Part shown: in pieces, positions 1 to 5,532 of the stretch
How the letters are laid out: each line of letters starts with the position of its first letter
Position numbering within the stretch: the first letter of the stretch is position 1
Assembly: GCA_905215205.1 (NCBI GenBank)
Contig: CAJMPK010000073.1
Coordinates: forward strand, 1 to 7,255
Direction: 5' to 3'
Source: an uncultured bacterium
GTDB taxonomy: Bacteria > Actinomycetota > Coriobacteriia > Coriobacteriales > Coriobacteriaceae
Length of the DNA stretch: 7,255 nucleotides
The notes under the pieces: generated by a model
Seen by the model: the letters and a program-made list of their open reading frames with translations, nothing else
What the model was told of the DNA's origin: nothing
Databases searched by the model: none
Translations under genes and position numbers: made by a program

Positions 1-1494
1 CGGGTGATTGTTACTACTGATATGGAAGTCGACGACATGAACTCGCTCGTTCATTTGGCTCTGTATCTCAATGTGCTTGATGTTCAGGCTGTGGTGTATA
101 CGGCTTCGCAGTATCACTTTCTTGGGGATGGGGTTCATACGCTCGGCGAGGTGAATTCGCATTGGCGGACCAAAGGGCGTCGCTCTTATGAGTGGGATGT
201 TGTGCCTCATGAGCCCGATCCGCTGGCCGGCGAGCTTCGTGAGTATCGTCCGTTTCCCGAGCATTGGATTGAGAACCTCTGGAGTAATGAATATGCCCAG
301 GCTTGGCCGCAGTTGCAGGCAAATGCGGCCGCTGCCGGTGAGCCGCCGTTTCCCACGCCTGCCCAGATGATCGAGCGCACCTTTGTGGGAAATGTTGCCT
401 TTGAGGGTGATGTAGCTGAGGAAACTGAAGGGTCTCGCGTAATTGCGCAGGCGATTTTGGATGATGATCCGCGTACGTTATGGCTGCTCAGCTGGGGTGG
501 CATGAACACCATCGTTCGCGCCCTCATGAGCATTGCCGAGCGTTATCGCGCCACGCCCGAATGGCCTGCCGTGCAGCAGCGGGTCTATCAGAAGGTGCGC
601 GTGGTGGGCGTTGCCGATGGCATAGGGCAGGACAACTCATGGCTCGACCATGGTCGCGGGCTCTTTCCCGAGCTTGTCTTTTGGCGTGTGCCCTATATGT
701 ATGGCGGCTATGTCGATGCCAAGATGGCTCAACCCGATACGCTGCCGCTGTTTAAGGCACCTTGGCCTGAGCAGAATCTCACGCAGGGTAACGGCCCCCT
801 CATGGCACGCTACATGCTCTATGGCGACGGCAAGGTCTACGAAAACGAGCCCGAGCGCTTTCAGTTTGGCAAGCATGCCCGTCTGGATTGGGGTCTAGAA
901 GGCATGCCCGCGATGCAGTTTGAGCGCGGCGACTTTATGGCCGAAGGCGACAGCATGACCTATATTCCGCTGCTGCCGTTTGGCCTGCGCGGTATCGATA
1001 ACCGCGGCTTCGACACACTGCTCGGCCGCATGTTTCTTGATGGGCATCCCGATGCGGACGCACCCGCCGGTTTTGCCGCCATCGGCACGCCCGCAGGCGA
1101 CAACCCCAATCCCTATCTGCGCGCCTACCAGGAAGACTTTGCCGCCCGCGCGCAATGGTGCGCCCATGATCCGGTGGCTTGTTCGCATCCGGCATATGTT
1201 GTCGAGGCCACGGCCGACTGCAGCGCTACAGCCGACGAGCGCGTCGCCCTCGCAGCGATCATCGTCGACCCCGACGACAAGGGCTTTGATGCACATTGGG
1301 ATGTCGCCGTGGACCCGTCGAGCTATGCAGGCGCGCAGGATCTTTCGCTGTGGCAGGAATGCACGGTGAGCACCGCTTTTGTCGTGCCCGCCGACGCGCA
1401 GCCCGGCGACCGCTTCGTGCTCACCCTTACCGTGCAGACGCGCGCCGAGCGCCCCTGCAGCCGCTACGCCCAGGTTGCCGTGACCGTGGCGTAA
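1..1494 (+). CDS. DUF1593 / Sde182-type nucleoside-hydrolase-like protein, 5'-partial
   Basis: The frame is open from base 1 (CGG, then GTG) with no upstream stop or ribosome-binding site, so the true start lies outside the window. Probably only a few residues are missing, because the family core begins here as RVIVTTDMEVDD. Counting GTG at 4 as residue 1, the nucleoside-hydrolase-like fold covers about 1-390. Hallmarks are TTDMEVDD (4-11), SQYHFLGDG (35-43), FEGDVAEETEGS (133-144), LLSWGGMNTIVRAL (161-174), GPLMARY (264-270), GDSMTYIPLL (315-324) and EDFAARAQWC (377-386). Residues from about 395 to 496 look like the C-terminal beta-sandwich of Sde182-type proteins. True nucleoside hydrolases carry DxDxxxDD for calcium; here the first Asp is Thr, as I recall for this family, so activity on nucleosides is unproven. 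Related proteins have been linked to cellulose or polysaccharide binding. Whether it is secreted cannot be seen. The first 500 bases use more T-ending codons than the rest. Confidence 0.85.
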   Translation, partial: RVIVTTDMEVDDMNSLVHLALYLNVLDVQAVVYTASQYHFLGDGVHTLGEVNSHWRTKGRRSYEWDVVPHEPDPLAGELREYRPFPEHWIENLWSNEYAQAWPQLQANAAAAGEPPFPTPAQMIERTFVGNVAFEGDVAEETEGSRVIAQAILDDDPRTLWLLSWGGMNTIVRALMSIAERYRATPEWPAVQQRVYQKVRVVGVADGIGQDNSWLDHGRGLFPELVFWRVPYMYGGYVDAKMAQPDTLPLFKAPWPEQNLTQGNGPLMARYMLYGDGKVYENEPERFQFGKHARLDWGLEGMPAMQFERGDFMAEGDSMTYIPLLPFGLRGIDNRGFDTLLGRMFLDGHPDADAPAGFAAIGTPAGDNPNPYLRAYQEDFAARAQWCAHDPVACSHPAYVVEATADCSATADERVALAAIIVDPDDKGFDAHWDVAVDPSSYAGAQDLSLWQECTVSTAFVVPADAQPGDRFVLTLTVQTRAERPCSRYAQVAVTVA

Positions 1495-1517
1495 CCACCA
1501 CGATCGCACCAAGCACA

Positions 1518-1563
1518 TTTGCGGTGGCCGGCAAGCGGCGCCAACCAGAAAGGCCACCGCAAA
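1518..1563 (+). other. Alternative stem competing with the convergent terminator
   Basis: TTTGCGGTGGCC (1518-1529) is an exact reverse complement of GGCCACCGCAAA (1552-1563), giving a 12-bp stem with a 22-base loop. The right arm is also the left arm of the hairpin at 1552-1587, so the two stems exclude each other. The segment lies just after the stop of the DUF1593 gene. It could be a second terminator stem, an anti-terminator-like switch, or duplicated terminator debris. No clear T-run follows this stem on the plus strand. Confidence 0.4.
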
Positions 1564-1587
1564 AGTACCTGCGGTTTTGCAGTGGCC
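1545..1587 (-). terminator. Probable intrinsic terminator between convergent genes
   Basis: Arms 1552-1564 (GGCCACCGCAAAA) and 1575-1587 (TTTTGCAGTGGCC) form a 13-bp stem with one C-A mismatch and a 10-base loop. Read on the minus strand the stem is followed by TTTCTGGTT, a short U-rich tail, so it could end the ATPase transcript about 110 bases after its stop. On the plus strand it is followed by TTGGCTGTCTT, so it may also stop readthrough from the DUF1593 gene. The U-tracts are weak, and efficiency cannot be judged from sequence. Confidence 0.5.
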
Positions 1588-1695
1588 TTGGCTGTCTTAG
1601 CAAGCCCACCCTTGGAGGAGAATGGATTCTCGCGAGGTCAGTATTCCATCTCACAATGCCGAATTTTCCACAGCCGCATCGCGTGTCTTAAACTC

Positions 1696-3036
1696 TCAGC
1701 CCTTCATCTGTGGCATTTCTTTTAACAGGGCTGCCATATATAAGGGCAGATACAATATCGTCTTTTCATCCACCACGTTATCCCGGTGAAGCACGACCGC
1801 CTGAGTCAATCCATAGTTTTCAACGCTCATCAGGCGGTCAAGGGCAGCGTGCTTCGTGCTGTATCTACCCGATTTGACCTCGACAGGCAACACGATGGGA
1901 CTCCGCTTATCCTCGATTAAAAAATCGACTTCTCCAACCTTCGCCGCGTTAAAGTAGAACAACGAAGAATAGCCGCATGCGCGCAGCTCCTGGGCTACTG
2001 CATTCTCAAAAGCCTGCCCGAAGTTGACCGAATCCCGCTGCGCAACAATGGCCTCAACATCGGCGGGAGAAAAAGTAGAAAACAGTAGACCAACATCGCT
2101 CAGATAAAACTTAAAAAAGCTGTCTTCCCGCGAAAGACCCAAGGGAAACATCGGCTCGCTCGCCCTCTTAACCGGAATCGCAACGCCCGCATTAACAAGC
2201 CAGTCAAAATCGGGCTGCAGATCCAAAAAACGCTTCCGCTTGTCTATCCCGGTAACGAGAAAGCGCTTGTTCTCTTTATTAAGCTGCGCGGGCATGGCAT
2301 CGTAGATCGTCCTGATCCGCTGAGCATGCGCAGGGGTTTCGGCGTACCGTACGATATCCGCACGATATGCCTCGAGGATGCCCTGCTGGCGAGCGCGCAT
2401 CGCCTGCGTATCATGAGTCGAGACGAACAGCTGAACAGCCTCAGGCATGCCGCCCACAAGAACATACCGGTAATACGTCTCGACCAGCCGTTTGTGAATA
2501 AATGGGGGCACCTGTTCCCGTTTGCGGTAACAGGCTCGAACGATATCCCACAATGATTTATCGACTCCCAGGGCCCAGGAGAATTCTTCGAAATCCATGG
2601 GAAACATCTCAAGGATATCGATAGTACCCACTGGCAACGACCGAAAATGATACGCCTCGACCCCGAGCATAGAACCGGAGTAGATAACATCGAAGCGATT
2701 GTCTTGTGCAAGGTAACGCATCCAGGTGATGGCGTCTCCGCAACGCTGTACCTCATCAAAAAACAGAAGTGTCTTCGCATCCGAAGCAATAGGCGATGAA
2801 GACAGTGCGGTGATTCTCACAATGAGGTCATCGAGGCTCTTTGCCTCCCCTATAAGCTCGACCGCGTCAGGCCTCTCCACGAAGTCGATTTTCAGGAAGC
2901 TTCTGTAGTTGTCACGGGCAAACTGCTCGACAGCGCTTGTTTTGCCAACCTGTCGAGCACCGGTAATAAGCAGTCCCTGCCCGGTTTTAGTCTGTTTCCA
3001 GTTTTCAATCTTCTCGATAATTTTACGCTTGAGCAT
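1696..3036 (-). CDS. AAA+ ATPase with C-terminal DUF4143 domain
   Basis: This 446-residue protein has the standard length and domain order of the COG1373-type orphan ATPases. The N-terminal AAA domain (about 18-150) shows Walker A GARQVGKT (26-33), Walker B LLFFDE (90-95) and a sensor-like YSGSMLGV (119-126). A helical linker with VGGMPEAV (194-201) leads to DUF4143 (about 200-390). That domain has FENAVAQEL (343-351), GEVDFLIE (368-375) and LPVEVKSG (383-390), which match the spacing of a PD-(D/E)xK nuclease core with D371, E386 and K388. There is no signal peptide or TM segment, so it should be cytoplasmic. The ATG is supported by AAAAGGAGG five bases upstream. The gene stands alone, converges on the DUF1593 gene, and its DNA is less GC-rich than its neighbours, suggesting acquisition by transfer. 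The cellular role of this abundant family is not established; DNA-linked or selfish or defence roles are speculation. Confidence 0.92.
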   Translation of the reverse strand: MLKRKIIEKIENWKQTKTGQGLLITGARQVGKTSAVEQFARDNYRSFLKIDFVERPDAVELIGEAKSLDDLIVRITALSSSPIASDAKTLLFFDEVQRCGDAITWMRYLAQDNRFDVIYSGSMLGVEAYHFRSLPVGTIDILEMFPMDFEEFSWALGVDKSLWDIVRACYRKREQVPPFIHKRLVETYYRYVLVGGMPEAVQLFVSTHDTQAMRARQQGILEAYRADIVRYAETPAHAQRIRTIYDAMPAQLNKENKRFLVTGIDKRKRFLDLQPDFDWLVNAGVAIPVKRASEPMFPLGLSREDSFFKFYLSDVGLLFSTFSPADVEAIVAQRDSVNFGQAFENAVAQELRACGYSSLFYFNAAKVGEVDFLIEDKRSPIVLPVEVKSGRYSTKHAALDRLMSVENYGLTQAVVLHRDNVVDEKTILYLPLYMAALLKEMPQMKG

Positions 3037-3054
3037 ACTTGCCTCCTTTTGCCC

Positions 3055-3084
3055 ATTTTAACTGGGATAACTGCAAAATTCCAA
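3055..3084 (-). promoter_or_regulatory. Weak candidate promoter for the ATPase gene
   Basis: On the minus strand TTGGAA (3084-3079) and TAAAAT (3060-3055) lie 18 bases apart, each close to the sigma-70-type consensus. The start of transcription would fall within or next to the AAAAGGAGG ribosome-binding site, leaving almost no leader, which counts against it. It is the best -10-like hexamer close to the gene, but the region is AT-rich and chance matches are likely. Confidence 0.2.
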
Positions 3085-3093
3085 TTGTAATTT
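3076..3093. promoter_or_regulatory. 18-bp near-perfect palindrome, candidate operator
   Basis: AAATTCCAATTGTAATTT is its own reverse complement except for one opposed pair (C3081 against T3088). It is centred on CAATTG, about 40-57 bases upstream of the ATPase start. It overlaps both weak promoter candidates of this divergent region, so a dimeric repressor here could affect either gene. No regulator gene is visible in the window. The AT-rich context raises the chance of a random palindrome. Confidence 0.3.
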
Positions 3094-3111
3094 GATATAT
3101 TCCAGCATAAT
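3085..3111 (+). promoter_or_regulatory. Weak candidate promoter toward the zinc-ribbon/SPFH cluster
   Basis: TTGTAA (3085-3090) and CATAAT (3106-3111) are 15 bases apart on the plus strand. The -10 matches five of six consensus bases, but the spacer is shorter than the usual 16-18. If used, the transcript would start near 3118 and carry the structured element at 3191-3323 in a leader of about 280 bases. No better promoter is evident between 3324 and 3386. Confidence 0.2.
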
Positions 3112-3190
3112 CTCAATCAGAATTTACCTCTATTGAACATTTTTAAGAAAGCGTTGATCAAACATCCAATAACATGCGGTGCCCACGTTC

Positions 3191-3323
3191 GGCAAGGAGT
3201 GTCCCCAACTGCCGCTCATTTAAGTACGTCCCCAATGAGTGGCCCCCGGCGCTAGTCGTTTAAGAACGTCCAACGACTGGTCAAAATGGGCCATGTGTCC
3301 CAGTTGTGGAGACTCCTTGAGCC
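3191..3323. repeat. Structured inverted-repeat element with two same-loop hairpins
   Basis: An outer imperfect inverted repeat pairs 3194-3211 with 3301-3318 (16 of 18 positions) and may extend through GGC 3191-3193 and GCC 3321-3323. It encloses two tandem hairpins. Hairpin A pairs 3211-3220 with 3234-3243 around the 13-base loop TAAGTACGTCCCC. Hairpin B pairs 3251-3260 with 3272-3281 around the 11-base loop TAAGAACGTCC. The stems differ in sequence yet each is self-complementary (with G-T wobbles), while the loops are nearly identical. This could be a structured RNA or leader element of the downstream cluster, or a small non-coding mobile element with 18-bp terminal inverted repeats. I see no target-site duplication and do not recognise a named family. 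The rest of 3037-3399 holds the AT-rich palindrome region (3055-3111), nothing I can identify in 3112-3190, and the hairpin at 3354-3391. Confidence 0.6.
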
Positions 3324-3353
3324 GTCTGGGTATCGTGAAAGATCGCGCACTCC

Positions 3354-3399
3354 CCCATCATCAAAAGTGACACACGCTACCTGTTGATGGGAGGCAGCC
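3354..3399 (+). promoter_or_regulatory. Hairpin overlapping the ribosome-binding site of the DUF4428 gene
   Basis: CCCATCA (3354-3360) is complementary to TGATGGG (3385-3391), with a 24-base loop. The right arm contains the first three G's of the ribosome-binding site GGGAGG (3389-3394), which sits five bases before the ATG at 3400 and supports that start. Pairing would partly hide the site and could lower initiation. A 7-bp stem is short and may be chance. Confidence 0.35.
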
Positions 3400-4137
3400 A
3401 TGGGCTTCTTTGACAAGATGTTCGAAAAGAAAGAGTGCGCGATTTGCGGTACCGAGCTGGGACTTCTAGGTAAGACAAAAATCAATGAAGGCTACCTGTG
3501 CAAAGAGTGCGCCGGCAAGCTCTCCCCCTTCTTTAGTGGTTGGCGTTCCAGCACCGCGGACGATATCCGCGAGCAACTCGCCTACCGCGAGGCCAATGCC
3601 GAGCGCCTGGCGTCGTTCAACCCCACGCGCACACTCTCGGCCGGGCGCACCAACATCATGCTCGACGAAGACGCGGGCCTGCTGATCATCACTTCGCAGA
3701 GCCGCTGGCGCGACGCCAATCCCGACATCATCGAGTTCTCACAGGTACTTGGCTGCGACATGGATATCGACGAGCATCGCACCGAGATCTATCGCGAGAC
3801 CAAGGACGGCGAGCGCGAGAGCTACAACCCGCCGCGCTATGACCTGGATTACGACTTTAACCTGACCATCCACGTCAACACGCCGTACTTTACCGAGATC
3901 AACCTGCGCGTGAACGACTCCACCATCGACCAGCGCGGTTCCATCGAATACCGCGAGGCCAAGCGCCAGGCAACCGAGGTCCGCGACGCGCTGGTGCAGC
4001 TGCGTCAGGAGACGCGCGACAGCGTCGTGGCCGCTAAGGCCCCCAAGACCGCGGTCACCTGCCCCTTCTGCGGTGCAACCACCATTCCCGATGCCAGCGG
4101 GCGCTGCGAATACTGCGGCGGCGCCATCGGCGCATAG
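3400..4137 (+). CDS. DUF4428 domain protein with N- and C-terminal zinc ribbons
   Basis: A 245-residue protein, predicted cytoplasmic, with no signal peptide or TM segment. The N-terminal DUF4428-type zinc finger has C13, C16, C34 and C37 (CAIC and CKEC). The middle (about 50-205) has the form of an alpha/beta or PH-like domain with the family's FNPTRTLSAG (73-82), then an alternating beta stretch LDYDFNLTIHVNTPYF (149-164) and a helix about 180-210. A second Cys4 ribbon closes the protein: CPFC (221-224) and CEYC (236-239). The ATG follows GGGAGG by five bases. It is the first gene of a tight cluster, with 24 bases to the next gene, so co-expression with the membrane zinc-ribbon and SPFH proteins is likely. 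DUF4428 has no known biochemical function. From its two ribbons and its neighbours I infer an adaptor role. I am confident of the family and unsure of the function. Confidence 0.88.
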   Translation: MGFFDKMFEKKECAICGTELGLLGKTKINEGYLCKECAGKLSPFFSGWRSSTADDIREQLAYREANAERLASFNPTRTLSAGRTNIMLDEDAGLLIITSQSRWRDANPDIIEFSQVLGCDMDIDEHRTEIYRETKDGERESYNPPRYDLDYDFNLTIHVNTPYFTEINLRVNDSTIDQRGSIEYREAKRQATEVRDALVQLRQETRDSVVAAKAPKTAVTCPFCGATTIPDASGRCEYCGGAIGA

Positions 4138-4161
4138 CCTCCGGCAGCGAAAGGACCGATC

Positions 4162-5484
4162 ATGGCCTTCGAAAGCGTCAACTATCAGTGCCCCGCATGT
4201 GGCGGCCCCCTTCACTTTGCCAGCGCCGAGCAAAAGCTCGTCTGCGACTACTGCGATTCGCGCTTTGAAGTCGAAGAAGTCGAGGCCCTCTATCGCGAGC
4301 GCCAGGACAAGGCCGATGCCAAAGCCGACGCCGCAGCGGCGGCACCCAAGCCCGCGACCGACGCTGCGGTGCAGGAGCTCGCCCAAAACGCCGGCTATAT
4401 CTGCTCGTCGTGCGGCGCCGAGCTAATCTCGGACGGCACCGTCGCCGTTACCACCTGCCCATACTGCGGCAACTCCGCCGTAGCACCCGGCCAGCTCTCG
4501 GGCGACTTCTCACCCGACCTGGTGATTCCGTTTAAGCTCGGACGCGATGACGTTATGGCCGCGCTCAAAGACCACTACAAGGGCAAAATCCTGCTGCCCA
4601 AGAGCTTTGTCACCGGCAACCACATCGACGAGGTCCAAGGCGTTTACGTGCCGTTTTGGCTCTACGGCGCCCGCGTTGACGGCGAAGTGTACTTTGACGC
4701 GACCAACGAGACCGTGACCGAGGAATCCGACCGCACCGTCACGACTACCGACCACTACGACGCCTACCGTAAGGGCAATATCTCGTTTGAGCGCGTGCCC
4801 GTCGACGGATCGTCCAAGATGCCCGACGGCCACATGGACGCCATCGAGCCGTTTGAATACGACGCACTGCGCCCGTTCTCGGTCGCGTATATGCCCGGCT
4901 ACATCGCCAACCGCTACGACGAGGATTGCGAGACCTGCAAGGCGCGCGCCGAACGTCGTATGGAAGAAAGTACGATTTCGGCCCTGCGCGAGACCGTCGT
5001 CGACGAATATGACGATGCCACGGTCGAAAGCAAGCAGCTCGACTACACCTGGGAAGACAGCGACTACGCTCTGTTCCCCGTGTGGATGCTTTCCACCTCG
5101 TGGAACGGCAAGAGTTATCTGTTTGCCATGAACGGCCAGACCGGCCGCATGGTCGGCGAGCTTCCCTGCTCCAAGCCCAAGCTCGCTATCGCCTCGGTGC
5201 TGTTCTTTGCGATCGGATTTGTCCTTTCCCAGATTCTCTTTATGGGCGAGAACGCCTTCGATCCGGATTACCTCACCTTTGATGTCGAGGGCATCCTCAT
5301 CAACATCGTCGCGCCGCTGATCATCGTGATCATCGCAGACGTGCTGCTGGTAGGCCAGCTCAAGACGGCCAACGAGGCCACCCACGCCGACTGCTACTGC
5401 GGCGAGCTCGACCTGACCGAGAAGCACGACACCTTCAGCCACACCGAGACCACCGTTGTCATGAAAGACGACAAGGACGACTAA
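4162..5484 (+). CDS. TFIIB-type zinc-ribbon membrane protein, YdjG-like
   Basis: A 440-residue protein with two N-terminal Cys4 zinc ribbons: C10, C13, C28, C31, and C81, C84, C99, C102. They are joined by an Ala/Lys/Asp-rich linker (about 44-76). A soluble domain (about 115-335) contains YVPFWLYGA (162-170) and FPVWMLST (305-312), motifs I associate with this family. Two hydrophobic helices (about 341-361 and 377-398) form a hairpin anchor, leaving both ends probably cytoplasmic. The tail carries CYC (411-413) and is acidic. Additional cysteines C256 and C259 (CETC) lie in the soluble domain. GAAAGGA six bases before the ATG supports the start. Such proteins are often labelled TFIIB-type zinc ribbon or RNA polymerase subunit P, which is misleading, since the membrane anchor argues against a transcription role. 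Together with the following SPFH gene it resembles B. subtilis YdjG, a partner in the PspA-YdjGHI envelope-stress complex. That homology is inferred from architecture and context. Confidence 0.85.
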   Translation: MAFESVNYQCPACGGPLHFASAEQKLVCDYCDSRFEVEEVEALYRERQDKADAKADAAAAAPKPATDAAVQELAQNAGYICSSCGAELISDGTVAVTTCPYCGNSAVAPGQLSGDFSPDLVIPFKLGRDDVMAALKDHYKGKILLPKSFVTGNHIDEVQGVYVPFWLYGARVDGEVYFDATNETVTEESDRTVTTTDHYDAYRKGNISFERVPVDGSSKMPDGHMDAIEPFEYDALRPFSVAYMPGYIANRYDEDCETCKARAERRMEESTISALRETVVDEYDDATVESKQLDYTWEDSDYALFPVWMLSTSWNGKSYLFAMNGQTGRMVGELPCSKPKLAIASVLFFAIGFVLSQILFMGENAFDPDYLTFDVEGILINIVAPLIIVIIADVLLVGQLKTANEATHADCYCGELDLTEKHDTFSHTETTVVMKDDKDD

Positions 5485-5532
5485 GCAATCCAACCAATAC
5501 CACCCGGCCTTTGACGAGAAAGGAAGATCACC

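Noticed and set aside
895..1557. 220-codon minus-strand open frame opposite the DUF1593 gene
   Set aside because: It is antisense to a gene with clear family motifs, and its own translation has no recognisable domain.
2892..3116. Minus-strand frame running through the ATPase start region
   Set aside because: It is out of frame with the ATPase, has no domain, and largely overlaps the Walker A coding region; the ATPase start has its own AAAAGGAGG.
3211..3282. Two spaced hairpins considered as a CRISPR remnant
   Set aside because: Only the loops are repeated, the stems differ, the spacing is too short, and no cas gene is present.
3194..3318. Intact insertion sequence between the inverted repeats
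   Set aside because: Only 89 bases separate the arms, no transposase fragment is readable, and I see no flanking target duplication. At most it is a small non-coding mobile element.
3739..4386. 215-codon minus-strand open frame across the DUF4428/YdjG-like junction
   Set aside because: The composition is typical of a reverse-strand shadow, and it overlaps two genes with good ribosome-binding sites and zinc-ribbon motifs.
4162..5484. RNA polymerase subunit P or helicase-type annotation for the zinc-ribbon protein
   Set aside because: The similarity is limited to the Cys4 ribbons. There is no helicase motif, and two TM helices place it at the membrane.
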